Below the pieces are notes generated by a model. That model was not told the DNA's origin. It was given only the letters and a program-made list of their open reading frames with translations, and searched no databases. DNA of 32,624 bases, taken from a virus. The stretch is taken from positions 1 to 32,624 of the IMG/VR virus record IMGVR_UViG_3300037327_000103. One strand, given 5' to 3'. The translations under genes and the position numbers were made by a program. This document shows, one piece after another, positions 1 to 8,388 of this stretch. Position 1 is the first letter of the stretch; every line of letters begins with the position of its first letter.

Positions 1-133
1 TCGTCCCGTCATCGCGCTGGCGACTGAGGGTTTCGGCAGCCGGTCCGCCCTCTATCGCCGCCTCGCCGATCTCCGCCACGTCCTCACCGCCCACGGTCTC
101 GGTCCGGCGTGGGACGATCTGGCGGCGGCCTGA
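1..133 (+). CDS. 3' end of an unidentified gene (partial)
   Basis: An open frame enters from the left edge (frame beginning at base 2) and ends at a TGA at 131-133, giving the last 43 residues of a protein ending GPAWDDLAAA. The tail is Arg/Leu-rich and looks helical (SALYRRLADLRHVL). It is followed after 22 bp by a ribosome binding site and the next gene on the same strand, so it probably belongs to the same early operon. No family is recognised from so short a piece. Confidence 0.5.
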   Translation, partial: RPVIALATEGFGSRSALYRRLADLRHVLTAHGLGPAWDDLAAA

Positions 134-155
134 GTAGAGGGAAAAGGAGGAGATC

Positions 156-506
156 ATGTTCATGGGAACCACACCCTTCATCACGGTTCGCGCCAGTCGA
201 CCGCTGTCCGAGATCGAGTTCTGCGCATGGGTGGCGCAGGCCGTTCCCGGCGACCGGCTGGAATACCATCGCGGCTTTCTGGTGCTCGATACCTTTCCGG
301 CGATCTCGCACCTGCCGGATGCGCAGCGCGTCGAACTGGCCAAGCTGGGAAGCCGCGCCTTCTGGGCCGCCGAACAGGGCCTCGTGCACCTGGTGCAGGA
401 GCGCATCGACACAGATCGGTTCGCCTACATCGCCGTCGCCCGCCCCAGGCCGAAGGCCGCCACCGCATCGCTGTCCGCGCTGCTGCTCGACGCGCAGGCG
501 GCGTGA
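156..506 (+). CDS. hypothetical phage protein, 116 aa
   Basis: The start is chosen because AAAAGGAGG lies at 142-150, about 5 bp before the ATG at 156; a second in-frame ATG at 162 is possible but less well spaced. The protein is soluble, without signal peptide or membrane segment, with an N-terminal mix of helix and strand and an Ala-rich C-terminus. It has no motif I can tie to a function. It opens a run of co-oriented small genes leading into the recombination genes, so a role in early phage metabolism or control is plausible but is inference only. Confidence 0.7.
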   Translation: MFMGTTPFITVRASRPLSEIEFCAWVAQAVPGDRLEYHRGFLVLDTFPAISHLPDAQRVELAKLGSRAFWAAEQGLVHLVQERIDTDRFAYIAVARPRPKAATASLSALLLDAQAA

Positions 507-549
507 CCCTCCCTTCCGGACCCAACACGCAAACCAAGGAGGCACAAAT

Positions 550-1038
550 ATGCCGTTTTCAGAAAACACCCCCACGCCGGATGATCTCCAGGCGCTCAGC
601 GCGGCCGAGATCGCGGCCTTGCCGGTCGAACTGCTGGCCATCCTGCAGCACGAGATCGATGCGCGGCTCAAACGCGACAAGGCCGCCAAGGCCCGGCTCG
701 ATGCCGGTCTCGCGGTGCGCTACGCCGATCGCGCTGCTGAGGAACGGCAGGCCGCAGGCAAGGACACGGGCACGACGCGCTTCGATGACGGTGATTTCAC
801 CATCGTGGCTGACCTGCCCAAGCGGGTCGATTGGGATCAGGACAAGCTCGCCGCGATGGTCGCGCGCATTCGCGATGCCGGTGACGACCCCGCACAATAT
901 GTCGACATCGCCATCAAGGTGCCGGAGCGCAAATACGCGGCCTGGCCCGACGCGATCCGGAAAGGCTTCGAGCCCGCGCGGACCGTGCGCACCGGCACGC
1001 TCAAGGTCGAGCTTCTCTCTCAGGGAGGCGATCAATGA
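550..1038 (+). CDS. hypothetical phage protein, 162 aa
   Basis: It starts at ATG 550 behind AAGGAGG (536-542). The N-terminal 70 residues are predicted helical and rich in Ala, Lys and Arg (LKRDKAAKARLDAG), followed by a mixed region with TIVADLPKRVDWDQ and a short basic C-terminus. Its TGA overlaps the ATG of the following ATPase gene (ATGA at 1035-1038), which suggests translational coupling with the recombination module. It could be an accessory factor of that module; no domain is recognised. Confidence 0.72.
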   Translation: MPFSENTPTPDDLQALSAAEIAALPVELLAILQHEIDARLKRDKAAKARLDAGLAVRYADRAAEERQAAGKDTGTTRFDDGDFTIVADLPKRVDWDQDKLAAMVARIRDAGDDPAQYVDIAIKVPERKYAAWPDAIRKGFEPARTVRTGTLKVELLSQGGDQ

Positions 1039-1883
1039 GCCTGCGCATTCTCACCGCCGATGAGCGCCTGCGCGAGGCGCAGGGCAAGACCACCATGGCG
1101 ATCTTTGGCCCGAGCGGGGGTGGCAAGACGACCCTCCTGACCACCATGCCCGAGGAGCAAACCGTCTGCCTCGACTTTGAAGCGGGTCTCAAATCGGTGC
1201 AGGGCTGGAAAGGCGACAGCATCTCGATCCGTCGCTTTGCCGATGCGGTCGATATCGCCTGCCTGATCGGTGGCGCAAACCCGGCGGCCCAACCGGAAGA
1301 GCATTTCTCCGAGGCCCATCATGCGCACCTGCGCGGGCTGCATCCCGAGCTAGCCGCGCGGCTCGACACCAAGCGCATCGTCTTCGTCGACAGCATCACC
1401 GATCTGACGCGCCAGGCGATGGCATGGGCCAAGACCCGACCCGAGGCGCTGTCGGACCGCACCGGGAAACCCGACACACGCGGCGCCTACGGGCTTCTGG
1501 CGCGCGAGGTCATCGGCCTGCTGAAGCATCTTCAGCATGCGCCGGGGCGCACCGTCATCTTCGTCGGCATCCTCGAGAAGGTCGTCGACGACATGAACAG
1601 GGTGACGTTCCAGCCGCAGATGGAAGGCGGCAAGGCCGCGCGCGAACTGCCGGGCATCGTCGATCAGGTCATGACGCTCGACCTCTTCACGCAGGAAGAG
1701 GGCGCGGAGGGCGCGCGCAGCTGGCGTCATGATCCCGACAAGGGCACCGCGCGCCGCCTCGTCTGCCAGTCCGCCAACCCCTGGGGCCTGCCCGCCAAGG
1801 ATCGCTCGGGCCGTCTCGACCTGACCGAACCCGCCGATCTCGGCGCGCTTCTCACCAAGATCAACCAAACCCCGAAAGGATAA
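1035..1883 (+). CDS. phage AAA/RecA-fold ATPase, Sak4-like
   Basis: This 282-residue protein has a Walker A motif GPSGGGKT at residues 25-32, directly after a short N-terminal strand, and a Walker B strand IVFVDS at 115-120, the architecture of the compact phage nucleotide-binding proteins (AAA_24 type). Sak4-like members of this group are RecA-related annealing proteins that work with a single-strand binding protein. The next gene here is SSB-like and a PD-(D/E)XK nuclease follows two small genes later, which fits a recombination module. The ATPase fold is secure; the annealing role is inferred from context and family. It overlaps the upstream gene by 4 bp. Confidence 0.8.
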   Translation: MSLRILTADERLREAQGKTTMAIFGPSGGGKTTLLTTMPEEQTVCLDFEAGLKSVQGWKGDSISIRRFADAVDIACLIGGANPAAQPEEHFSEAHHAHLRGLHPELAARLDTKRIVFVDSITDLTRQAMAWAKTRPEALSDRTGKPDTRGAYGLLAREVIGLLKHLQHAPGRTVIFVGILEKVVDDMNRVTFQPQMEGGKAARELPGIVDQVMTLDLFTQEEGAEGARSWRHDPDKGTARRLVCQSANPWGLPAKDRSGRLDLTEPADLGALLTKINQTPKG

Positions 1884-1888
1884 TCCCC

Positions 1889-2650
1889 ATGACCTTCGAC
1901 ATGAACGACGTCGCACCGCAGCAATCCGGCGACCTGATCCCGGACGGCACCTTCGCCAAGGTGACCATGTCCATCCGCAAGGGCGGCACGGACGGGATGA
2001 GCGAGGTGGATCGCGGGCTGCTGAAACCCTCGAACCAGCCGGGCAGCGATGTGCTGATGGTGGATGCCGAGTTCACCGTGGCCGAGGGCCGGTTTGCCCG
2101 GCGTAAGTTCTGGCAGAACTTCACCGTGCAGGGCGGCAAGCTCGACGAGCAGGGCCAGTCGATCGGCTGGAAAATCTCCAAGAGCCAGTTCCGGGCCATG
2201 ATCGACAGCGCGCTTGGGCTCAACCCCGAGGACATGAGCGAGGGCGCCAAGGCCAAGCGCATGCTGCGCGGGCTGGCCGATCTCGACGGGATCACCTTTG
2301 TCGCGAAGATCCAGATCGAGGCGAACCGGAACCCCGCCTACAAGGATGCCAACAAGCTCGACCATGTGGTGCTGCCGACGGCGCCCGAGTGGCAGAAGGT
2401 CATGTCGGGCGAAGCGGTGCCCACGCAGCCGTCCCAGAAGCCGCGGCCCGCTGCCGCTCCGGCGCAGCCCGCTGCCCCGGCATGGGGTCAGTCGCAACCC
2501 GCTGCCGCGCCAACCGCACCGGCCTGGACTACACCGGCCTCGACGCAACAGCCGGCCACGCAGCCCACGCAAGCGCCGCAACCAGAGAGCGGCCCACAGC
2601 CGTCGCACGGTTCTCAGCCGTCGCAGGGCCCGGCCTGGTTGAACCCGTGA
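1889..2650 (+). CDS. single-stranded DNA-binding-like phage protein
   Basis: A 253-residue protein with a folded N-terminal part (about 1-175, strand-rich, including VDAEFTVAEGRFARRKFWQNF) and a low-complexity tail (about 176-253) of Pro, Ala, Gln, Ser and Thr ending in PAWLNP. This resembles DUF669-type phage proteins thought to act as SSBs, which often neighbour Sak4-like ATPases: an OB-like body plus a disordered tail. The tail lacks the acidic tip of bacterial SSBs, so partner recruitment would differ. It starts 5 bp after the ATPase gene. The function is inferred from position and shape rather than from a diagnostic motif. Confidence 0.6.
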   Translation: MTFDMNDVAPQQSGDLIPDGTFAKVTMSIRKGGTDGMSEVDRGLLKPSNQPGSDVLMVDAEFTVAEGRFARRKFWQNFTVQGGKLDEQGQSIGWKISKSQFRAMIDSALGLNPEDMSEGAKAKRMLRGLADLDGITFVAKIQIEANRNPAYKDANKLDHVVLPTAPEWQKVMSGEAVPTQPSQKPRPAAAPAQPAAPAWGQSQPAAAPTAPAWTTPASTQQPATQPTQAPQPESGPQPSHGSQPSQGPAWLNP

Positions 2651-2880
2651 GCCCGGACGAATGGCAGGCGCATGTCACCACGGAGGCGGCGCTCGCGATG
2701 GGGCGCTGGCTCGAGGCGCGGGGGCGGCTCGACCGCCCCATCGCCGGCCTCACGCGAAAGGATCTCGAATGCATGGCATCAAACGCGATCGGCCGCTTCA
2801 TCTTACTGGCCTCGGAGCGTCGGACGGAGGCGCCCGACCCGGAGGAACGCGCAAAGCTGGACCTTCTGCTTATGGGGTGA
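2647..2880 (+). CDS. hypothetical phage protein, 77 aa (GTG start)
   Basis: The GTG at 2647 overlaps the stop of the SSB-like gene (GTGA, 2647-2650) and gives a 77-residue protein beginning VSPDEWQAHVTTEAALAMGRW. It is mostly helical with no membrane segment. In-frame codons upstream of the GTG fall inside the low-complexity tail of the preceding gene and are unlikely to be used. Its own stop overlaps the next GTG in the same manner, so three genes are chained by 4-bp overlaps. No function is recognised. Confidence 0.6.
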   Translation: MSPDEWQAHVTTEAALAMGRWLEARGRLDRPIAGLTRKDLECMASNAIGRFILLASERRTEAPDPEERAKLDLLLMG

Positions 2881-3245
2881 CGCGCGCTGACCTCGCCCGC
2901 CGTGTGCCCTGCGCGCTCTGCGGACGGGAAGCGCACGGCTTCGGCTACTGTCACCAATTGCGATGGGACCGCCATCCCCACCACCGATTTTGCTCGATGG
3001 CCTGCCTCACAGCGGGCAGCGCCATCGCCAGGAGAAACCACGGAATGATCGACAAGACCGACATGGAAGCCCGCGCGATCTTTGAGGCGCGCCGCAACCT
3101 CGCTGAAGCGCTCACCGAAATGGACCTGATGGAGCCCTTCTTCGACCGGCCGGCCGAGGACATCGACTGCCTGATCGAGGCCTGCGTCGAGGGCTTTCAG
3201 GCCTCGATGCGGCGCCAGTCCGATGCCGGCGAAATTCCTTTTTGA
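2877..3245 (+). CDS. zinc-finger-like small phage protein (DUF6511-like)
   Basis: Starts at GTG 2877 inside the previous stop (GTGA). The 122 residues begin with a Cys/His-rich segment: CALC near residue 11, a Cys in FGYCHQ, histidines in DRHPHHRF and then CSMAC, which together could hold one or two zinc ions. The rest is helical and acidic (EARRNLAEALTEMDLMEPFF). It resembles the small DUF6511-type proteins I recall from rhodobacterial prophages; that family name is from memory. It sits just before the Fe-S nuclease gene, whose start lies 13 bp beyond its stop. Confidence 0.62.
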   Translation: MTRADLARRVPCALCGREAHGFGYCHQLRWDRHPHHRFCSMACLTAGSAIARRNHGMIDKTDMEARAIFEARRNLAEALTEMDLMEPFFDRPAEDIDCLIEACVEGFQASMRRQSDAGEIPF

Positions 3246-3258
3246 GCCGGAGACCAGC

Positions 3259-4032
3259 ATGCTCGACCTCAACCACAAATCCGGCTTCGTCTATGGGCGT
3301 GAGGCTTCGGAGCCCGAGCCCCTCGGGGCGCGGATCAACAGCCGCATCGACGCAGCACTTGTTGCGGAGCGCGACACGCAGCGCCCGCGCGACTATCTCG
3401 GCGCCAGCCGCATCGGCGAGCCCTGCGCGCGCCGCCTCGTCTATGAATTCACCAGGACACCGGTCGATCCGGGCAAGGAATTCGAGGGGCGCACGCTGCG
3501 CATCTTCAAGGCCGGTCACGTGTTCGAGGATCTCGCCATCCGCTGGCTGCGCACAGCGGGGTTCGACCTGCGCACCGAAAGGCGCGACGGCGGCCAGTTT
3601 GGCTTCGAGACGGCAGGCGGGCGCATTCGCGGTCATGTCGATGGCGTGATCGTCAGTGGCCCGGAGATGGGGCTCACCTGGCCGGTGCTCTGGGAACACA
3701 AGGCGCTGAAGGCCTCATCCTGGTCCGACACGGCGAAGAAGGGTGTGCAGATCTCGAAGCCCGTCTATTACGGCCAGTTGCAGATCTACATGGCTTATAT
3801 GGGCCTAGCCTCCGCGCTCTTCACCGCGCTGAACAAGGACAGCTGCGAGCTTTACCACGAGCATGTGCCGTTCGACCCAGGCGCCGCGCAGGCGCTGTCG
3901 GACAAGGCGGTGGACGTGCTGCGCGCCGCGGACGCGGGCGATCTGCTGCCACGCATCGCCGTTCATGCCGATTTTTATCTCTGCCGGTTCTGCCCCTTCA
4001 GCGCCCGGTGCTGGTCGGAGGGTCACGCATGA
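3259..4032 (+). CDS. PD-(D/E)XK exonuclease with Cas4/AddB-type Fe-S cluster
   Basis: A 257-residue nuclease of the RecB/Cas4 superfamily. The active-site set is visible: GHVDG with Asp128, WEHKA with Glu146 and Lys148, and the following Q-x3-Y motif (Gln173, Tyr177). Cys56 near the N-terminus plus C242-x2-C245-x5-C251 near the C-terminus reproduces the four-cysteine [4Fe-4S] arrangement of Cas4 and AddB. I prefer ATG 3259, which has GGAGA 5 bp upstream, over ATG 3223, which overlaps the preceding gene and has no ribosome site. It probably resects phage DNA ends for the Sak4/SSB pair. Its stop overlaps the helicase start. Confidence 0.82.
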   Translation: MLDLNHKSGFVYGREASEPEPLGARINSRIDAALVAERDTQRPRDYLGASRIGEPCARRLVYEFTRTPVDPGKEFEGRTLRIFKAGHVFEDLAIRWLRTAGFDLRTERRDGGQFGFETAGGRIRGHVDGVIVSGPEMGLTWPVLWEHKALKASSWSDTAKKGVQISKPVYYGQLQIYMAYMGLASALFTALNKDSCELYHEHVPFDPGAAQALSDKAVDVLRAADAGDLLPRIAVHADFYLCRFCPFSARCWSEGHA

Positions 4033-5312
4033 GTCTCACGCTTTCGGAGGCGCAAACGCGCGCCATTGCCGCCATCCGCGACTGGTATCTGCACCGCACC
4101 CACGCGCAGCAGGTGTTCCGGGTGTTCGGCTACGCAGGGGTCGGAAAGACCACCATCACCGCCATGGCGATCGAGGCGCTCGGCCTCCGGCCGATGACGC
4201 CCGGCGGTCTGGGCGGCGTGATCTTCGCCGCCTTCACCGGCAAGGCCGTCCATGTGATGACGCAGAAGGGCACGCCGGCCCAGACGATTCACAGCCTTAT
4301 CTATCGCTTCTCCGAGGCCACACCCGACGAAATCGCCCGCGTGACCGAGGAACTGGCGGCGCTGGAGCGCGACCTGCCGCGCATGGGCGTGGCTGAGCGC
4401 AGCTTTGCCGAGACCCAGATCAGACAGCTGAAGTTCAGGCTCGATCACATCCATGAACCGCGCTTCGTGCTGAACACGCAATCCGCCCTGCGCGATGCGG
4501 ACCTGCTCGTGCTCGACGAGGTCTCGATGGTGGGCACGGACATGGCACAGGACCTCATGGCCTTCGGCAAGCCGATCTTGGTGCTGGGCGATCCGGGCCA
4601 GCTGCCGCCCGTGAAGGATACCGGTTTTTTCACCGAGGCCACACCTGACGTGATGCTCACCGAGGTGTATCGGCAGGCCGCCGAGAGCCCGATCCTGCAG
4701 CTGGCCACCCTCGCGCGCGAGGGCCGCGACATTCCCTTCGGCGCGTTCGACGATCAGGTCTGGAAGATGTCGCGCCACGAGGTGAGCCCGGCGCAGATGC
4801 TGCAAGGCGGCCAGGTGATCTGCGGCACGCACGCCACGCGGCGGCGGCTCAACACCGCGATGAAGGGCGCTGCCGGGTTCGAGGCCGATTATCCCGCAGG
4901 GGCCGGCGAAAAGATCATCTGTCTGCGCAATCGCCATGATCTTGGGCTGATCAACGGCATGTTCCTGCATCTGTCGGACGTGCAGGCGCATCCCCGCAAC
5001 GACCGGGCGTTTCGCGCCACAGTGCGCACCGAGGACGGCACCTGCATCTCGGGCGCGCAGGATTTCTGGCGCGGGGAATTCGACGACCATGTGCGCTTCG
5101 ATCCCGACCGCCATCGCCGCGAATGGATGGCGTGCCGCGGGCTGATCCAGTCCAGCTGGGGCTACGCGATCACCTGCCACAAGAGCCAGGGAAGCCAGTA
5201 CCCCACCGTGATCGTCGTGGATGACGGCTTCGGGCACACCGCCGAGGACCGCAAACGCTGGCTCTACACCGCAATCACCCGGGCCGAACACGGCCTGCTG
5301 ATCCTTGCCTGA
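4029..5312 (+). CDS. RecD-like superfamily 1 helicase/ATPase
   Basis: A 427-residue protein with helicase motifs in order: Walker A GYAGVGKT (34-41), Walker B LLVLDEVSM (about 160-168), GDPGQLPPV (about 187-195, motif III) and CHKSQGSQYPTVIV (about 383-396) with a C-terminal AITRA, the UvrD_C_2 signature. This is the layout of RecD/ExoV-alpha and Dda-like 5'-3' helicases. The ATG at 4029 overlaps the nuclease stop (ATGA); an upstream ATG at 4008 lies inside that gene and has no better ribosome site. Its coupling to a nuclease gene suggests they act on the same DNA ends or forks. Confidence 0.88.
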   Translation: MSLTLSEAQTRAIAAIRDWYLHRTHAQQVFRVFGYAGVGKTTITAMAIEALGLRPMTPGGLGGVIFAAFTGKAVHVMTQKGTPAQTIHSLIYRFSEATPDEIARVTEELAALERDLPRMGVAERSFAETQIRQLKFRLDHIHEPRFVLNTQSALRDADLLVLDEVSMVGTDMAQDLMAFGKPILVLGDPGQLPPVKDTGFFTEATPDVMLTEVYRQAAESPILQLATLAREGRDIPFGAFDDQVWKMSRHEVSPAQMLQGGQVICGTHATRRRLNTAMKGAAGFEADYPAGAGEKIICLRNRHDLGLINGMFLHLSDVQAHPRNDRAFRATVRTEDGTCISGAQDFWRGEFDDHVRFDPDRHRREWMACRGLIQSSWGYAITCHKSQGSQYPTVIVVDDGFGHTAEDRKRWLYTAITRAEHGLLILA

Positions 5313-5324
5313 AGGAGGCCACGC

Positions 5325-8261
5325 ATGAGTGCCACCGTGATCGATCTCAACGACGCCATGCCGTCGCGGCCGCAACCGGAACGCTACGATCTGGACCTGA
5401 TCGTCCAGCGTCTGCGCGAGACGGCGGAGCATTGGGTGCCGCGGCTGTTCCCAAATGGACGCCGTGTTGGCGACGAATGGCGGCTGGCCAATATCCGCGG
5501 CGACGCACCGCGCAATACCGGCTCCTGCGTCATCACCCTGCGCGGGCCGCATGCCGGGGACTGGATCGACTTTGATGGCAATGAGGGCGGCGGGCCGATC
5601 AGTGCCATCGAGGCGGCAACGGGGCTCGATGGGCGGGACCTGATCGTCGAGGCGGCGGAGATGGCCGGCGTTCAGTCCGGTGCCCCCGCGCGCCAGGCCC
5701 CCGCAGCCAAACCCGCGCCAAAGCGCGACGCGTCCCAGGACATCGCGCATATCCTGTCGAAAGCCGTGCCCATCACCGGCACCTCAGCCGCGGCCTATCT
5801 GCAGGCCCGCGGCCTTGCGCTGCCGGACGCGCCCGATCTGCTGTTTCATTCCGATCTGACGCATTGGGAGACGAAGACCGGCTATCCGGCGCTTCTCGGC
5901 CAGGTGCGCGATCGCAGCGGCGATGTGATCGGGCTGCACCGTACCTACATCGTTGAAGCCGGCAACGAAGTGCGCAAGGCGCCGGTCACCAAGCCGAAGA
6001 TGATGCTCGGGCGCGTGGCCGGTGGCGCCGTGCAGCTCGCACAGCTCGGGAATGGCGACCGGCTGGCGCTGTCAGAGGGCATCGAGACCGGGCTCGCCGT
6101 GATGACCGCCTGTCCGGACCTGGCGGTATGGGCGACGCTGTCGACCTCCGGTCTCGAACAGATCGATTTGCCTCCCGCCGCACAGCGCGTGCTGATCCTC
6201 GCCGACCATGACGTCTCCGGCGCCGGTCTGCGGGCCGCCGAAGCCGCCGCCCGGCGCTTGCGGGCGCAGGGGCGCGATGTCGCCATCGCGATCCCACCGG
6301 AGGAAGGGCAGGACTTCAACGACCTGTTGTTGCGCGACGGGGCCAAGGCCGTCGCCGCCCTGATCGAGGACGCGGAGGCCGTCACCGAGACCGAGGCGGT
6401 CCTGCAGATCGGCCAGCACCGGCCGGTCAATTATCAGGGCAGCGGCGAGGCCATGCCCACCCTGCGCGCCGACGAAGGCGATCTGGGCCGTTCGGTCTCC
6501 CAGGCCTGGAGCGTGATCATGGCCTCCAATCGCACGCCATGGGTCTATCGCTTCGCAGGCCAGCCCACATGGGTGGTCCCCGACGACGAGGGGCGCCCGG
6601 TGGCCACCATGCTCAACGAGGAACGCCTGCGCCACATGCTGGCGCGGCTGGCCCGCTGGGTGCGCGAAACTTCGAAGGGCGAATTGCTGCCTGCGCCGCC
6701 GCCCGTCGCGGTCGTCAAATCCGTGCTGGCCACGCCCGATCCGGCGCTGCCGGTGCTCACCGGTATCGTCAACACGCCGGTCTTCGGGCGCACCGGCACG
6801 CTGATCACCACGCCAGGATACCACCCGGACGCACGGTTGCTCTACGTGCCCGCGCCCGGGTTCACCGTGCCGGAGATCCCTACCCGACCGGGTGCAGAGG
6901 ATATCGCGGCCGCGCGCAGGCTGATCTGCAAGGACCTGCTCGGCGACTTCCCCTTCACCGGCGAGGCCGAGCGCGCGCATGTCGTGGCCCTCCTGCTGCT
7001 CGGCTTCCTGCGTGGCATGATCGACGGGCCGACGCCGCTGCACCTGATCGAAAAGCCCACGCCCGGCACCGGCGCCACACTGATGGTAGATGCGATCGCC
7101 ACGATCCTGACCGGCACCGGTGCCAGTGTCATGACCGAGGGGCGCGACGATGAGGAATGGCGCAAGCGCGTCACCGCCAAGCTGCGCCAGATCCCCTCGA
7201 TCATCCTGATCGACAACCTGCGTGCCAAGCTCGACAGCGCGGCCGTTGCCGCGGCCCTCACCGCCCCCTTCTGGGAGGATCGTGTGCTCGGGGTCTCGGA
7301 AATGACCCGGCTGCCGATCCGCTGCCTCTGGATCGCGACCGGCAACAACCCCGAGTTCTCCAACGAGATGGCGCGCCGCCTCGTGCGCATCCGGCTCGAT
7401 GCCAATATCGAACGCCCCTGGCAACGCGGCGGGTTCCGCCATCCCGATCTCATGGTCTGGGTGCGCGCCAATCGCGCCCGGCTTGTCGCGGCCTGCCTGA
7501 CGCTGTGCCAGGCTTGGATCGCCGCCGGCAAGCCGCGCGGCAAGAAGACCATCGGCTCCTACGAGAACTGGGCGCAGATCGTCGGCGGCGTGCTCGAAAC
7601 CGCCGGCATCCCCGGCTTTCTCGGAAATCTCGAGGAGATGATGGAAGCGTCCGATAACGAGGGGGCCGCGTGGAACGGGTTCATCGCAAGCTGGTGGGAC
7701 CGGTTCGGGACCGCAGAGGTGGGAGCAAACGATGTGCTTGACCTCGCGATAGTCGCAGACCCGAAGCTCCCGGTGGGCCGCCCGGGCAAGACTGTCGACA
7801 CGGCAGAACTCGGTCGTGGGATCAGTCGGATGCGAGACCGTGTTTTCGATGTGGATGGGCGGAAGCTGCAATTGAAGTTCAGCAGGATGCTGCGGCGCTC
7901 GCAACGCTGGGTTCTGACGCTCACCGCGGACCGCTCGCGCCAATCTCCTTCAGCAGGGTGTGAGGTGTGTGAGGAGGGGTGTGAGGATAAAAACGTCGCA
8001 CCTCACACATCCAAGCCATTGGATACGCAACAGAAAACGGAAGGGTGTGAGGTGTGTGAGGTAAATTCCCGTACCCTTACGCATGCGGGCACGCGCGCAC
8101 ACGCGAAGGAGAGGCCGGAAAACACCTCACATTCCTCACATTCCTCACACAGGCCCATAAAATCAGAGACTTATGGGTGTGAGGATGGGTGTGAGGCAGA
8201 TTTGCCCTCCTCACACAGCCCCGACCTGGTGCCTGACTGGCTCAGGGAGGTGCTCGAATGA
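5325..8261 (+). CDS. Toprim primase fused to helicase-like ATPase
   Basis: The 978-residue replication protein starts behind GGAGG at 5315-5319. Residues 20-115 resemble the N-terminal primase region of this phage family but lack a CHC2 zinc set. The Toprim domain follows, with LSEGIETG (about 248) and LADHDVSG (about 290), then DFNDLLL. The C-terminal half (about 530-780) looks like a D5/AAA-type ATPase: KPTPGTGAT in the Walker A place (no Lys after the Gly), IILIDNL as Walker B and ATGNNPEF as sensor. The last 100 residues are an unusual Cys-Glu/Ser-His repeat encoded by GTGTGAGG iterons. It should prime and unwind phage DNA. Confidence 0.85.
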   Translation: MSATVIDLNDAMPSRPQPERYDLDLIVQRLRETAEHWVPRLFPNGRRVGDEWRLANIRGDAPRNTGSCVITLRGPHAGDWIDFDGNEGGGPISAIEAATGLDGRDLIVEAAEMAGVQSGAPARQAPAAKPAPKRDASQDIAHILSKAVPITGTSAAAYLQARGLALPDAPDLLFHSDLTHWETKTGYPALLGQVRDRSGDVIGLHRTYIVEAGNEVRKAPVTKPKMMLGRVAGGAVQLAQLGNGDRLALSEGIETGLAVMTACPDLAVWATLSTSGLEQIDLPPAAQRVLILADHDVSGAGLRAAEAAARRLRAQGRDVAIAIPPEEGQDFNDLLLRDGAKAVAALIEDAEAVTETEAVLQIGQHRPVNYQGSGEAMPTLRADEGDLGRSVSQAWSVIMASNRTPWVYRFAGQPTWVVPDDEGRPVATMLNEERLRHMLARLARWVRETSKGELLPAPPPVAVVKSVLATPDPALPVLTGIVNTPVFGRTGTLITTPGYHPDARLLYVPAPGFTVPEIPTRPGAEDIAAARRLICKDLLGDFPFTGEAERAHVVALLLLGFLRGMIDGPTPLHLIEKPTPGTGATLMVDAIATILTGTGASVMTEGRDDEEWRKRVTAKLRQIPSIILIDNLRAKLDSAAVAAALTAPFWEDRVLGVSEMTRLPIRCLWIATGNNPEFSNEMARRLVRIRLDANIERPWQRGGFRHPDLMVWVRANRARLVAACLTLCQAWIAAGKPRGKKTIGSYENWAQIVGGVLETAGIPGFLGNLEEMMEASDNEGAAWNGFIASWWDRFGTAEVGANDVLDLAIVADPKLPVGRPGKTVDTAELGRGISRMRDRVFDVDGRKLQLKFSRMLRRSQRWVLTLTADRSRQSPSAGCEVCEEGCEDKNVAPHTSKPLDTQQKTEGCEVCEVNSRTLTHAGTRAHAKERPENTSHSSHSSHRPIKSETYGCEDGCEADLPSSHSPDLVPDWLREVLE
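7958..8216. repeat. GTGTGAGG iteron array, candidate replication origin
   Basis: Twelve 8-bp units lie in 259 bp. Forward GTGTGAGG begins at 7958, 7967, 7979, 8045, 8054, 8177 and 8189. The inverse CCTCACAC begins at 8001, 8143 and 8209, with the variant CCTCACAT at 8125 and 8134. Units in clusters are 9 or 12 bp apart. The array includes an inverted repeat CCCATAA (8154-8160) / TTATGGG (8171-8177) and short AT-rich gaps. It lies within the 3' end of the primase gene, as the lambda origin lies inside gene O. The copy at 8001 is read in another codon phase, which argues for a DNA-level signal. Origin function is inferred. Confidence 0.6.
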
Positions 8262-8388
8262 TGCGTCCGCCCGCTACCGGCCCGCCGCGCGACGGGCCCG
8301 TTCAAATCCGACGACGGCGGCCGGTACCGCCAAGCATCAACCGCCGTCGTCTTCCACCCGAGCAGCCAACCAGAAAAGGAGACCACCC

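Noticed and set aside
4023-5750. Minus-strand open frame of 575 codons opposite the helicase
   Set aside because: It is a shadow of the RecD-like gene and primase start; no ribosome site or motif, and it spans two real genes.
6072-7943. Minus-strand open frame of 623 codons opposite the primase
   Set aside because: Mirror frame of the Toprim/ATPase gene, low-complexity Arg/Asp/Gly/His content, no family features.
7958-8216. CRISPR-like array
   Set aside because: The units are only 8 bp, occur in both orientations and lack uniform spacers, so they are iterons rather than CRISPR repeats.
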